DNA of 64,000 nt from Cycas panzhihuaensis (Eukaryota; Cycadophyta), in the NCBI GenBank assembly GCA_023213395.1, contig CM041465.1:162013741-162077740 (forward strand), given 5' to 3'. The translations under genes were made by a program, and so were the position numbers. Shown piece after piece: positions 47,230 through 58,996 of this stretch. Numbering within the stretch: position 1 is the first letter of the stretch; every line of letters begins with the position of its first letter. The notes under the pieces were generated by a model. It was given only the letters and a program-made list of their open reading frames with translations. It was not told the origin of the DNA and made no database searches.

Positions 47230-49095
47230 ATTTCATGCAACACATATGGTACATCCAATTGACTCATATTAGAGCTAATGGTGATAGTTTTTTAGTCTAC
47301 TGCCGTTGACTAGAGCAGGCAGTTCGTATCCGTTCATGTCACTTAGTTGAACTAATCCATTATGGTATATACTTTCCACTTGATAAGGTCCTAACTATCT
47401 TGGCTTCAACTTTCTGGGATGGGTGTGGAATTTGCTGTCATACAATAGCACTTGTTCCCCTTCTCTAAATTGAGGGTAACGAAGATGGCAGTCATGCCAT
47501 GCCTTCAGCCTCTTCTTTTTTACTTCCTGTAGCCATTTCGATTTTTGTCGATCTTCATTGAGTTGGATTAGCTACCATAAACATTCTTGTAGAGATTCAG
47601 TATCGTCCAATCGACAAGCCAGGGCAATCCTTAAATTGGGTATTTGAAATTCGATAGGGAGTATGGCTTCAACTCCATATACTAGCTTAAATGGGGTGTA
47701 TCATGTGGCTTGCTTATAAGTAGTACAAAATGCCCATAAAACTAATGGTAGTTTTTCAGCCCGGTCAGATCTACCGATGTCGCATACCTTTTGTAGGCAG
47801 TTTTCCAAATTCTTATTAGAACTTTTTGCCTGTCCATTTGCACGTGGATAATATGGCATAGATTTATGATGCATGATCATAAATGTTTCCGTAAGTTCTT
47901 TTATCACTTCATTAAGGAAATGAGCTCCTTGATCTCTGATTAACTCGATGGGACATCCAAACCTGGTAATAATAACTTCATACAGGAATTTGGTCATACA
48001 GGTTGAATCTACTTGCCTTAGTGGTTGTGCTTCTACCCATTTTGTGGCATAACCCATAGCCACTAAGATATAACATGCTTGGGTTCGTCTGATTGCTGGT
48101 TTGATAGGTTTGTTGAAATCAAGACCCCATTTCTCAAAGGGTGCCAATGGAAGAATTGGGTTTAAAGGATTGAAGTCTTGTTTATTGGGCTTTCCTACTC
48201 TTTGGCAATAATCACACCTTTTTACCCAATCTTTTACTTCTTCAAACATGGTTGGCCACCAAAATCTTGTGGTTAAGATTTTTCTTTGCATATTCTTTGT
48301 CCCTGCATGTCCTCTGGCCACACCCTCGTGAGCTTGAGATATTACTTGATTTATTTCATGTGGGCGGATGCATTGTTGCAAGACATCATTGGGTCCTAAC
48401 CGATATAGTTCTCCCCCGATTAATTGGTAGGGTTCCGGTTTCCTTACTAAATTTTGTCTTTGTGTTTTGTCCATGGTTGGCAGACATTGCCCCGTAACTA
48501 GAAATTCTGTTATATCTTGATACCATTCTATGGGGACAGATTCTATGTTGAAAAGTGTTGCGTCTAGAAAATCGTTTGGGATTCCAACAGTTTTTTCACC
48601 ATTGCGTATTCTCAAGAGTTGGTTGGGAATAATATGGGCTTTTCTCGGTTTTACTATGATTTGAAAGATAAACTCTTGGAACAACATTAACCAGTGACTG
48701 ATTCGCCCTCTTAGTAATGGTTTATTTACCAAATACATAAGTGCTTGATGATCCACATAGAATATAAAAGGGTTTGCAAGTACATAATGGTGAAATTTTT
48801 GTAGAATGTATACCATCCCGAGCCCTTCTCTCTCGGTTGTTGTATAGTTCTGTTCATCTTTAGTTAACTTGCGACTGGCAAAATATATAGGTCTATCCAC
48901 ACCATTATCTCTCGGTTGTGCCAAAACACACCCAATTGCATACTGGGAGGCATCTACATGCACATGAAATATTTTATTCCAATCAGGAAAACGTAATACT
49001 GGAGTTGACGCTATGGTGCGTTTTAAGGTTTCAAACGCTTTTTGTTGATATGGCCCCCATTGGCATTCTATTTTTTTCTTCAGAAGGTCTTCCAA
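47230..49095 (-). pseudogene. C RNase H and integrase
   Basis: A 464-codon open frame at 49095-47701, the longest in the window. RNase H: FHVHVDASQYAIGCVLAQ, YTTTEREGL, HALMYL. Then the integrase zinc-binding region (HEGVARGHAGTKNMQRKI, CDYCQRVGK), core WGLDF, RDQGAHFLNEV and PRANGQAKSSNK, where the catalytic Glu is Lys. The C-terminal part goes on to about 47290 (FREGEQVLLYDSKFH). No chromodomain follows. Confidence 0.92.
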
Positions 49096-50217
49096 TGGTC
49101 TTGCTATTTAAGTGTAACCGTTTACAAATTTTTGGTGATACCCTATTAATCCTAGAAATCCTTTCGCTTGTTTTTGATTTTGGGGTTGAGGAAAACATAA
49201 TATAGTTGCAACCTTAGCTGGATTGGTCATTAGTCCTTCTTTACTCACTACATGACCAAGGAGGTTACCAAAGGGTACCAAGAAGGTACATTTTTTTGGA
49301 TTCAAACATAATTGGTTTTCTTTATAGGTTTGTAGCATTGTTCTTAAGTTTTCCATATGATTTTTCATTACTTCATATAAGGTCTAGTCATCCAAGAATA
49401 CTGCCATTGTTTCTTCAATCAATTTTCTGAATATATTTAATACTATTCGTTGGAAAGTTGCTGGAGCATTTGTAAGGCCAAATAGCATGACACAGTATGT
49501 GTATCTTCCCCATTTAGTTATAAACGTAGTTTTATGCTGATCTTCAAGGGTGATACTCACCTGATTATAACCACTAAATGCATCTGTAAAGGAGTAAACT
49601 TCTTTTTCTCCTACAGTTTCTAAAATTTCTTCTGTAAAAGGAATGGGAAAGGGATCCTTTTTGGTGACTTTATTCAATTGTTGGTAGTCCACGCAAACTC
49701 AAAATTTTCCATTATTTTTAGGTACAACCACGATAGGGCTTACCCAATTGCTATATTCAATCTCATATATATATCCTGCTTCTAACATCTTGTCTAGTTC
49801 CACTTTTACCTTTTCTTTGTATCTTGGGTTCATTCTGTAAGGTCTTTGCTTCACTAGTTTTGCCCCTTCAATTAAATCTATGCGGTGCATCCCGATTTCA
49901 GGAGGGATTCCCTTAAGGTCTTCATAGGACCAAGCAAAAACATCTCAGTACTCATTGAATAGTGCTTGGGCTTCTGCCAGTGTTTTTTCATCCCAATAAT
50001 TTCCAATTGTAATGTTCTTAGGGTCTTCTTCTGTCCCAAGGTTAATTTGAGTTGTTTTCAGCTCTCCCTGTTGCTTCTCTTCCCCCTCTGGATGAGCAGG
50101 TGTATTCTCTATATCTCTTTGTTCATATCTCAATTCCGTATATTTTGCAAGTAGGTTTTTGGCTTCCTCCTCTTTGTGATCGTTGTCCTTTGTGTCACTA
50201 ATGTTTTCAATTGACAT
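49096..50217 (-). pseudogene. C reverse transcriptase
   Basis: Same phase pieces 50217-49945, 49890-49699, 49692-49384 and 49368-49108, parted by stops. Motifs: AWSYEDLKGIPPEI, PRYKEKVKVELDKMLEAGYI, SPIVVVPKNNGKF, DYQQLNKVTKKDPFPIPF, FSGYNQVSI, FGLTNAPATFQR and an active site TMAVFLDD with both Asp. The AWSYEDL block and the linker are typical of non-chromoviral plant gypsies of the Tat/Athila group. Confidence 0.9.
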
Positions 50218-51247
50218 TAAATTCTTTTCTACCTTTTTACTTATATCCCTTATGTTTTTTAATTGTTTATTTATGGTCTGGTTGTTGGAAGAATAGGAAA
50301 AGACTTGGACAAACTAATGTTCTATTTTTTTCCATGTTACTTGTCGGAGTTGTTCTTGTTTTAGGAACCATCTTTTTGCTAGGGTTCCTAGGGTACGGAT
50401 GAAAAGATGGGCCCAATGTAGTTTGAGAATGCTCGAGCGTCTCCATAATCTTCTACACCTAAGGAGATGCTTGTTTGGACATTCCCCTATTAAGAAACTT
50501 GAGATGATCCAAGTTTTGAGATGAATTAAACATTAGTCTAAAAGTTGATTGCAGGTTTTTCCAAGTTCGTAAGTTATGGTGATGAGCTATGTACCGCCAC
50601 CAGGCGTTATCCTAAAGGGATATTACAAAATCAGTTATGCATTGTTTTTTTATCTATGATCTTGTATTGTAACCAATGTTCCATACATTGGATTAAGTGG
50701 TTTGTGCCTTCCATTCTTTTCCCTGAGAATGTAGGTATTTGTTTTTGCCTCATAGACCTATCTTTTGGTATAAGTTCTATGGGGTGAGCAATTTTTGCAA
50801 GTTATCTTCCATTTTAGTGTCACTAGGAAGGTTTACTAAAAGAGAGGTTGGTGAGTCTAAGGGAGATTCTTGGTTGGGGATAGGATATTTCACCTCAACC
50901 TGTTGGATTTTGGTGGAAGGGTTTAGAAGGATATCCCTAGAGATGGAAGGAAAATTGGCCAGATCTCCCAATTTGACTCTAGGGCTGGAGGGTGGGGATA
51001 TGGGGTCAAGAAAGAGGTGGGGGTGGGGATGGAGTGGATGAGAACTTATGATGAGATTTACATAGACTTTGTGTTTTATTTGAAATTTAACTTTTACTAT
51101 ACTATCCTCTAATGGTTTTTTAAAGTTTTTGGCACAAATATAATCTGAATTATTACTATTTAATTAACTATCAATTGAAAAATATTTTGACAACAAATTA
51201 CAACGAAAGGAAGAGGGTTGCACTTCATACGCGTTGTCCCTCCAGTA
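50218..51247 (-). other. C spacer between protease and RT
   Basis: About 1 kb without a recognisable domain. A small frame at 50971-50777 (NPSTKIQQVEVKYPIPNQE) looks like a low-complexity linker. It is G-rich on the plus strand near 50985-51035 (GGGGATATGGGG, GGTGGGGGTGGGG). Confidence 0.5.
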
Positions 51248-52084
51248 TCAGACCATATTATTAGTCTCTTCCTCGTCGGATGATGCTTTAGATGGCAATT
51301 CCCTGTATATAGTAGGTTCGTATTCTCGAGCATCATTCATATGATTAGTCTCCTCCATTGTGTGGTATAGATTGGCTTCATCGAATGTAGAACTAGTTTC
51401 TTGAGTGGCAATTGTCGTACTGGATGCGTCATCTAGGATGACTTCTATTGTATATTTCCCTTTTGCCAACATAGGAAGAACGACCTTGTTTTCTCCATCT
51501 ATGAGAATGAATGTTACATCTTTCTAGCTTTGTAAGCACTTGGTTTGATATAGCCAAGGTCTCCTTAATAATGCTGGATAGGTGAACATATCTTTGATAG
51601 TGTCTACGATCGTGAAATCGACAAAGACTATAATACCGGCCACATTTACTTGAATTTTTTCTAACTGCCCCAATGGTTTGACTAATAGTTCGTTAGCCAA
51701 CTTCAAGGAATAATTAGTTGATGCTAATTGTGGGCTCCCAAGTTTCTTCCATGTTTGAGTTGGTAAGACATTTACCGCTAATCCTCCATCCGCAATAACA
51801 TTTTTAAGGTTTACTCCCAGAATGCTAATATTCATTAAGGGATCCAAATCGCAAGATGGTTTGATTTTGTTTAAACTTCTATAAGCTTCCTTTGGGTGTA
51901 TTTTTCCTTCTTTAATCCATTCTATGACTTTCCCTAATGGGATGGTTAAGTTTAAATGATTCACCAAATCTTCTATTAGTATTAATTTTGGCAGAAGTTC
52001 TTCTGTTTTAGGGTTCCCTCTTGGGTTCTCCTGTAATGTTTGCTCCTCTAATTTCTTATTCCTCCTTCGGTATACCTGCTTCAC
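51248..52084 (-). pseudogene. C aspartic protease
   Basis: The frame 52084-51524 holds LVNHLNLTIPLGKVIEWI, then KNVIADGGLAVNVLPTQTW, a retropepsin-like site with DGG, then KPLGQLEKIQVNVAGI and VDFTIVDT. A further acidic frame at 51472-51248 (SSDEEE) follows. The site resembles the DGG-type proteases of some plant gypsies, so DGG may be normal for this lineage. Confidence 0.75.
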
Positions 52085-52570
52085 TTTTGGTTTTCCTAGG
52101 GGTAGTGATTTAAGACCACCTTCCTATGTGGCTTCCTCCAATGTTTTTTTCGTAGCAGCAAAGTGATCAATTTCTACTTTAGGGTTAGGATAATCTCCCT
52201 CGTTTCTTTGATTCTGTAAGTTGATGTTTTTTGGAGATTTGGGTACAATCGTTACCCCGTTTAAGGCCTTTCCCTTGCCTTTGCACTCTTTGGTGGTGTG
52301 AGTGCTTGGTCCACAATTCTTACACAAGTATGGGCATTCTTTCTGAATTTTCACTATTGGACAATCTAACTTCCAGTGTCCATATTCCAAGCATATCAAA
52401 CATCTGCCTGATGGAGGTTTTTTCCTCGAGTTCTTCGATTGGGTTCTGGTTGTATATATTGTACAAGTGTTCACATTGTTTCTCCCTCGCCCTCTTTGTT
52501 TCTCCATCATTGTGACAGCCAAGGTGACTTGTTTTTTTGCACATGAATTTTCCGATTTCTCTTCTCTCTA
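52085..52570 (-). pseudogene. gag: C zinc-knuckle frame, capsid part not seen
   Basis: The frame 52522-52124 starts with an Arg/Gly-rich stretch and carries CLICLEYGHWKLDC (C-x2-C-x4-H-x4-C) and a second CKNCGPSTHTTKEC. This is the nucleocapsid end of Gag. Only about 100 bases lie between it and the 5' LTR at 52598, too little for a capsid domain, so that domain is deleted or lies elsewhere. Confidence 0.78.
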
Positions 52571-52597
52571 CTTAGTGGACTTCGGCAATGGAACCAA

Positions 52598-53324
52598 TGT
52601 TGACTATAAAATCTGCTCCCTACTGTAAATCTTCATTTGTCAAGGGTTTCCACTATAGTCTAGGGTGTGTGCAGGTGGTCAACATATATATTCTTTAGTT
52701 AATCATCCACAAAAGTCCACGATTCACATGCATTCCATGATAAGTACACATATTCCATGATAAGTACACATAATTGTTCACGTAACTCTCTTTTTTCATT
52801 AGACAATAGTCAAAATTATATCATACAAGGTCCATTCGGTTTGACTGGTCAATCGTACCAGATCAAAAACTGTTGGAATTCACTAACTTGGCTCTCACAT
52901 CCATTCCCACAATTGGATGTGCTTAAATACACTATGCGTCCCTAATGCGGAACAATTGCGTTTGCAGTCGCAGCTGTTTGTTTTTCGGAATGGACGCCTG
53001 TTCAACCTTAACACTTCGTTTAATCCTTGATTATTTGTTTGTCCGTACAACTGTCCACATGTCACCTTCATACCATAACCGTTCTTGTCTTCGTGTTGCG
53101 TTCCTTCTATTCCTAGTCCATTCCTTCTGTCTCGCATGCGTTCCCTATTGTTCAGTGCATTCCTGTTGCATATTATCCATTCCTAAGATGGAATGGATTG
53201 TACTCGCCTTATATCGCCCATTCCACATCACGAATGCACCTCAGTTGATGGTTTTGTCACATTCACTACTGGTTCTTCATCCGTTCCTTTTCCCGAACGT
53301 ATGGTATCAATTATGATCGCAACA
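52598..53324 (-). repeat. 5' LTR of gypsy C, with adjacent primer site
   Basis: TGTTGACTATAAAATCTGCT to TATGATCGCAACA, 727 bp. Left of it the minus strand reads TTGGTTCCATTGCCGAAGTC (52578-52597), the primer site. It contains a short duplication ATTCCATGATAAGTACACA near 52731-52770 absent from the left copy. Confidence 0.93.
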
Positions 53325-53329
53325 AGAGT

Positions 53330-53713
53330 CAGAAATATGAGTCCAATTTGCTAATCCAACTCCTTGCATTGTCCTTGTTTAACTCTGGATCAAAGATGGG
53401 GATGTTGATCTTATGAGGGAAGGGTAGCTATTGTTGATAACTCTAAAATGGAGGAGGTAGTGGTGTCTATTGTTGATTGGTTGGCCTTGCTGAATTTGAG
53501 GTAATGCCTTGGTTGACAATATGTTGGAGCAGTTGTGAGAATTTTGCAAGATCAAGTTTAATACTTGAAAACTTACTTTTTTATGGCTGCAAATATTTTT
53601 TAATTCTGGTCATTATTGTTGATGAGCTCTTCTTGCATGGTATTGAACTCCTCTTTAATGGATGTGAGACTGTTTTCAAGCTATTGGAATTTGTTAGCTT
53701 GGTTAGGTGCCAT
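53330..53713 (-). pseudogene. gag: B gag, N-terminal part
   Basis: ATG at 53713 opens MAPNQANKFQ, then a stop, then LENSLTSIKEEFNTMQEELI, a coiled-coil-like start. It runs to 53330, where element C interrupts (GLANWTHIS region), and goes on at 39689. The start agrees with that of G (MAPPNHF). Confidence 0.75.
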
Positions 53714-55084
53714 TGTTGACTGTGAACACTAGCTTGCTTGTGAGAAAGGGATTATTCAAAGTGGGACTAGATAGAAGGGGAATGTACGAAGTGGGAAGAG
53801 ATAGAAAGAATGAAACAATGAAGGAGGGATAGATAGGAAGAAAGGGAGTTAAAGAAGTTGGGAGTTGAGTGAGGGGATGAGAAAGAGGAGGGGGAGGGGG
53901 GGGTTGGGGTGTTTATAGCCGGTTGACCCCAAAAGTACAATGGACTCACCCAGTGCACCAAAACAAGTGCGAAAAGCTCATTGAGATGGGTTAGGTGAGT
54001 TTTAAATGAAACTTTTGATCGATGGGGCCCACGGGGGTGTGTATATGCCATTATACCCCATAATTTTGGGTTAAAACTACCCTAGTGAAAATTGATTGGC
54101 ACAACGCGTTGATCAAAATAAGATATATAAATCACTAAGGGTATTTTTGGGTCATGGGCTTTTTTCCCACGAGTCTAATTGCGCTAACAGTTTTTAAATT
54201 CAAGTAGTATTTTGGAAATTGGAATTCCCTCTAGATTAAGAAATGACTCCCTGTTTTTTCTTTTTTCTCTTTTTTTAATGTTGTTTCTTGAGATCTTAAT
54301 TAGAAAGTGGAGCATGTGAAGTAGGATATAAGTAATACAAGGTGTCCTACCAACCACTAGATAATGTGTGCTTGGTCATGTAGGCCTGCCAATAAACTTC
54401 TTATGCAGAAGTTCGGCACAAGTAACTTTGTGGCATTACCCACTAACCACTGCACTATAAGACTTCAGCAGCTAGTAAGTTGCCTATGTTAAGAAGGATT
54501 TTGGACCTATAAGGATCCTCCTATATACCCAAAGGTACATAGAGGTGTCAATTTTGTAGCCAGGTTCTATCTAGGGCTTGGTTCAGGAGTGTTATTTCCA
54601 GTCCTTCATGCAAGGGGCAGAAAAGCCATGATGCGCATAGCCAGAACGATAGATCCCTATGGTTTTTAAAGGCCTCCAGTACAGGGTCTCTACCTAACTA
54701 CTTTGGGTAGCTGCCTCTCAGAGTTATCTAACCAGGAATGAGGGATGGGAGGGAGAAAAGGTAGCCACCAAACGGAGTCATCTACCCTTGGACTGACGAC
54801 TCCAACACAAAAATTAAAATAAATAAACTGAATTGAAAATGAACACAAAGGGGAAAAATATTGAAAGTGTTGGGTGCTATCTAGGAGAAGAAATTCCCCT
54901 TCCCTCGCGACTCCTAAGTGGTGCTAGTTTTGTTCCTCAATCTCTGTGGAGAGAGTACTAGGAAAAAGTCTTTCCTCGATCTCTACTTGGGTAGAGAGAG
55001 TACTCGATCTGGTAGGAAAAAAATTCTCGATTTTTTTGCCCATTGAGTCACTTTCCACGATCACGAACTTGGCTCTGATACCAC
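53714..55084 (-). other. Leader of gypsy B with primer site and G-rich block
   Basis: Beside the 5' LTR the minus strand reads GTGGTATCAGAGCCAAG (55068-55084), the tRNA-Met primer site. The plus strand at 53890-53909 has G runs of 5, 8 and 4 next to TGTTTATAGCCGGTTGACCC, as in G. The CTCCTATATACCC block near 54520 is shared with G and H. A 45-bp near-duplicate (TCTNTGGAGAGAGTACT / TACTTGGGTAGAGAGAG) lies at 54930-55010. The small frame at 53767-54051 is not supported. Confidence 0.65.
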
Positions 55085-55416
55085 TAGATATGATTCCTTT
55101 CGGGAATTCTTTACACCTAAATAGAAAACAGAAATGCAAAGCATAAATGGACACAAAATAGGCACCAAAAGATTGTATCAAAATGGGCGACAACAATATC
55201 ACATTTAGAACTAGCTTCTTTTACATCCATAAGGCTTTAAATATATTAAATGGCCATTTAGTCTATGAATCTTATTGGAGAGGCATTTGGCCTTTGTTTT
55301 CATTGGTGGCCCGAGGCAGCCCGTGCAGACCTTTTAATAGTTAACATTAACATCTGCCTCTAACTAATAGAAGTACCTTCGCAAGAGTTCTGCCAACCAC
55401 TAGCGGTTATGTAACA
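55085..55416 (-). repeat. 5' LTR of gypsy B
   Basis: TAGATATGATTCC to GGTTATGTAACA, matching 35222-35563. CAAAA target duplication follows at 55417-55421. Confidence 0.92.
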
Positions 55417-55780
55417 CAAAATCTATGTTAGTAGAGATGTCACATTTGATAAAAGTGCTTTAATCGAAAATGATCATATATGTATTCAAAAAGCCAAAAT
55501 AATTCAAGAAGAAAATGTGGAATCTCCTAACAAAGAAGTTGTAGCTTAGGGAGAAGCTGTATCTCATGAAGAAGTTGGAACATAAGGATAGGAAAATGAT
55601 TCTTTAAAAGAAATTATGTAGCTTGAAAAAAGACTACCCAAGTGGTACTTAAAAACTATGGAAGAGTCAAAAGGAGATATTTTTTAATAGAGAACAAGAT
55701 CTCAAAGACATCAGGCCTTAATCTATTCAATTGAACCTTAGAATTATAAAGAAGCTTGTCAAAAAGCATAATAGCTAAAA
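55417..55780 (+). pseudogene. Copia A integrase end and linker before RT
   Basis: Takes up the integrase frame broken at 35221 (KIYVSRDVTFDKSALIE). It then gives an acidic linker with KRLPKWYLKTMEESKGDI, the counterpart of VNKWYLKIVEEGKSEI in J, and RTRSQRHQ. Several CAA and CAG-type stops. Confidence 0.85.
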
Positions 55781-57268
55781 GGCATGAATAGGGAAATGCT
55801 CTCTCTAAAACAAAATTATACTCGGGAATTAGTTTCTCCTCCTGAAGGTAAACCTATTGTAGGGTGCAAATGGGTTTACAAAATAAAAGGAAAATCTAAT
55901 GGCAACATTGAAAAGTTTAAAGCCAAATTAGTAGCAAAAGGATATACTGAGACTATAGGCATTGACTAAGAAGAAACGCTTGCTTCAATGGCAAAAATGA
56001 TAACTATTCAGATAGTTATAGTTATGGCAGCACAATATGGATATAAAATTGTGCAGCTTGATGTAAAAAACACTTTTTTAAATGGCAATCTAGATGAAGA
56101 AGTTTACATGGAGCAACCACTAGGATACACAAAAAAAGGAGAAGAACATTCAGTTTGCAAATTAAAAAAGGCTTTGTATGTTTTAAAGTAAGCACCATGA
56201 GCCTAGTATGTAAAAACTAGATCATCATCTCAGAAGAAAAGGGTTCAATAGGTGTGAGATTGATCCAAGCCTTTATATTAAGAAATGAAAAAAAGGCATT
56301 ATTACCATAATTGTCATATATGTAGATGATATGATTGCTGCAGGTAATGATCATGAAACAATCAGGTGGATAAGAACACAAATGGAAGATAATTTTGAAA
56401 TGACTAATATGGGTGCACTTCATTACTATCTTGGTATTGAAGTTAATCAAGCAACAAATGCTATTTTTATTTCACAATCAAAGTATGCCAAGAATCTCCT
56501 TAAATGATTCAATATGGAAGATTGTAATCCTTGTGTCACACCTATGGAAACAGGATGTGTTTTGATAGATAATGAAGACAGTCAATAGGTAAGTGAGACT
56601 TTCTTTAGATAGCTGGTTGGAAGTCTCATTTACCTAATAACAACCAGATCAGACATATCATTTTTTGTAGGCATTGTTTCTAGATTTATGCATGCTCTTA
56701 ATATTACTCATTGGTATGTTATTAAAAGAATTCTAAGATATAAAAAAAAGTACATTAGATCTTGGTTTGAAATATATTAAGACAAACAAATTAGGATTAA
56801 TTGGACATAGCGGCTCAGACTAAGTAGGTGAAGAATAGAAAAGAAAATCTACATTAGGATATTGTTTTAGTCTAAGGTTAGCTGTGACATCTTGGACTAG
56901 CAAAAAACAACCTATTATGGCATTTTCATCAGCAGAAGTAGAATACAAAACCATAGTTAATGCAACATATGAAGCAGTATGGTTAAGGTCACTCCTTAAA
57001 GATTTAAGTGAGAACTGTCTTAAAACAACCACAATTTTTTGCGATAATCAAAGTGTTATCAAACTCAGAAAAAATCTTGTTTTTCATGCAAAAACAAAGC
57101 ATATAGAGGTACATCATCATTTTATCAAAGAAAAGGTTCAAAATAAAGAAATAAATCTGTGATACCGTAGCAATGAATAGTAGGTTGCAGACATCTTCAC
57201 AGAGCCCTTACCAAAAGACATGTTTCAATATCTTAGAAATCTACTAGAAATGAAAAGCAAAGGATAAA
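55781..57268 (+). pseudogene. Copia A reverse transcriptase and RNase H
   Basis: RT blocks: GCKWVYKIKGKSNGNIEKFK, AKLVAKGYTETIGID, LDVKNTFLNGNLDEEVYMEQ, LKKALYVLK. An intact YVDD lies near 56318 (VIYVDDMIAAG) in another frame. RNase H has an open frame 56884-57162: SWTSKKQPIMAFSSAEVEYK, AVWLRSLLKDL and IEVHHHFIKEKVQNKEINL. It ends near 57268. More damaged than J. Confidence 0.88.
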
Positions 57269-57282
57269 ACATTAAGGGAGGG

Positions 57283-57414
57283 TGGTAGAATATTAATGTT
57301 CTATCCTATATTTTACTTTAGGGGTCTCTTATGTGTAATTAAGGGTCGTGTGTCATGACCCCTCTTCTGTCTAAAATTTTTACTTAGCATACATGTATTG
57401 GGCCTCTCTTGTAA

Positions 57415-57454
<40 letters not shown>

Positions 57455-57519
57455 AGATAGAAACTCTCACTCATCAATAGAGAAAGATCATTTTCTTTTT
57501 ATGTTCTATTTTTTTAACA
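57283..57519 (+). repeat. 3' LTR of copia A
   Basis: Polypurine tract AAGGGAGG (57273-57280), start TGGTAGAATATTAATG, end TTTTTTTAACA. A TA tract of about 35 bp at 57418-57452 is much longer than in the 5' LTR. Confidence 0.9.
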
Positions 57520-58842
57520 TCTTCATAACCAATAGCAACAATTTGGTCTTCTTTGTCTTGAATGATACATTTCTTATCTTTTAACAATATACTCATTTGT
57601 TGTTTGTCTAACTGGCTAAGCGAGAGTAAGTTTGTAGACATTCCTGGTACTAGAAACACGTTGCCACTAAGAAATGTAGGAGCAGGGTGTTGATCATTAA
57701 GAGATGTAACTATACCAACACCTAAAATTTCTATAGTGATGTCCCCTAAGGTCACTATTACTCCCTTTCTCTCTTGTATATTAGTCAATAAATCTGCATC
57801 ACCTGTCATGTGATGCGATGCACTTGAATCGACAATCTGGGCGTTGTCATTTTAACAGTCATTGTATGCACCAAAGAGCTTATCGCTCTGATTGTGTTGT
57901 GTTATGTGGCTTTGATAACCACCATGAACTATTTCCCTCAGATTGCCACAATGACCACCTTGGAATGCATCTCAAGTTGGTCCTTGCAGAAGTAGATGTT
58001 ATTCTTGTTGTTGATGTTGATTTTGTTGTTATAGTTATTGTTGTCATAAGTCACTCTGCTTCTTCCTGCATTTAGGTTGAATGTGGCCTGCTTTGCCACA
58101 ATAATGATAGATGACGGTCTTTAATTTGCTAGGATTAATGTTAAGACTACCAAATATCTTCAGAAAGTTTTGATTGGGTTGAAATGGATGCTTCCCTTTA
58201 TGCTTTGCTATCAAAGCACCTAAATTGCATGCCTCATTTTGCTGCGAGGAGATTTCCTCCTCTTATAGTAATAATTTTTCTATCTCATTGAAAGTTAGAA
58301 TAGACAAAGTGTTATTTCAAGATATGTTTGAAATAAAGTTGTTGTATTCTTTTAAAAAAACATGAATTATTATAGTAATCAAGTCTTCATTCGAACTAGC
58401 TTTCTAGGAGTTGTTAGTTGATTGTTTATAGCTTTTACAAAAGACAAATAAGCCACCATGGATGCAATAAATTGCAAGCTAAATAACTTAGCTTAATACA
58501 TTACAATTCGGGTATTACCTCTTCTTTTATACAATGAAACACTTGTATCCCAAGCTTGTTTGGATGTAGTGCAGATTCAATATTTTGATCTACATTATCA
58601 TTCATAGACAAATGAATACAAACAAGTGCAACTTCATCTTTTGCTTTAAAAGTAGCAAGCGCAACTAGATTAACAGGAATTAGAGTGTTCTAATTTTTTG
58701 GATCCGGTGTTGGTTTGGGTTTGGCGATGATGCTAGATACATAACCCTATAATTCATTTATAATAAGCAAGTTCTTTGCTTGCCTTTTCCATGTCATAGT
58801 TTTCAATGCCTATTAGCTTAACTATGTTTACATTAAGCATCT
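57520..58842 (-). pseudogene. gag: Copia D gag and protease, upstream half
   Basis: Gag begins with an ATG at 58842 (MLNVNIVKLIGIENYDM), then after a frameshift WKRQAKNLLIINEL, stop, GYV. A zinc-knuckle region near 58085-58050 is decayed. The protease frame 57809-57474 starts near the DAS/HHMTGD block and goes on with FLSGNVFLVPGMSTNLLSLS and QIVAIGYEDV. At 57520 it is cut by copia A and resumes at 31742. Confidence 0.8.
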
Positions 58843-58996
58843 AAGTGCAAAGAAAGATATTTGATATGAAATAACTTCAATTCATTACAAAGAGAGTAGA
58901 ACTCTTGTATAAATACATTATGTGCACCATATGCTATTATTAGAGCCTATGCATGTAAGCCACATGACAGAATTACATTGAAAAGGGGTTTGACAC
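58843..58996 (-). other. D leader or LTR end, cut by copia F
   Basis: Minus-strand TATA-like GTATTTATACAAG near 58905 and a run up to the gag ATG suggest the end of the D 5' LTR or leader. No primer site could be seen, and it does not match the D 3' LTR clearly. Confidence 0.35.

Larger units (their letters stand above)
39690..53324 (-). mobile_element. Non-chromoviral Ty3/gypsy element C, inserted in B
   Basis: LTRs of about 725 bp: right 52598-53324; left in two pieces, 39690-40136 and 45305-45581, split by copia J. A perfect AGAGT duplication (39685-39689, 53325-53329) flanks it. Primer site next to the 5' LTR reads TGGTTCCATTGCCGAAG, like the TGGCGCCGTTGCCGGGG sites of the plant Tat/Athila group. 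Minus-strand order: zinc knuckle, protease, RT, RNase H, integrase, extra frame. No chromodomain. Confidence 0.93.
35222..55416 (-). mobile_element. Chromovirus-type Ty3/gypsy element B, split by C, inserted in A
   Basis: LTRs at 35222-35563 and 55085-55416, flanked by a perfect CAAAA duplication (35217-35221 and 55417-55421). Minus-strand gag starts at 53713, is cut by C at 53330/39689 and continues through protease, RT, RNase H, integrase and chromodomain to 35576. The A protein frame runs on correctly across the insertion. Same family as G. The RT active site reads FFYD. Confidence 0.93.
32113..57519 (+). mobile_element. Ty1/copia element A, split by gypsy B, inserted in copia D
   Basis: Plus-strand LTRs (32113-32303, truncated at its start, and 57283-57519) flank gag, protease, integrase, RT and RNase H. 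The integrase stops at 35221 and resumes at 55417, on either side of B. On the D side, the D protein frame breaks at 31742 and resumes at 57520. Catalytic residues of protease and integrase are changed. J and F are related elements with a similar leader and gag. Confidence 0.9.

Noticed and set aside
50739-51041. A 100-codon plus-strand frame
   Set aside because: It lies in the spacer of minus-strand gypsy C and has no recognisable domain; composition is G-rich low complexity.
53767-54051. A 94-codon minus-strand frame rich in Pro and Ser
   Set aside because: It covers the G-rich leader of gypsy B, upstream of the gag start and out of frame with it.
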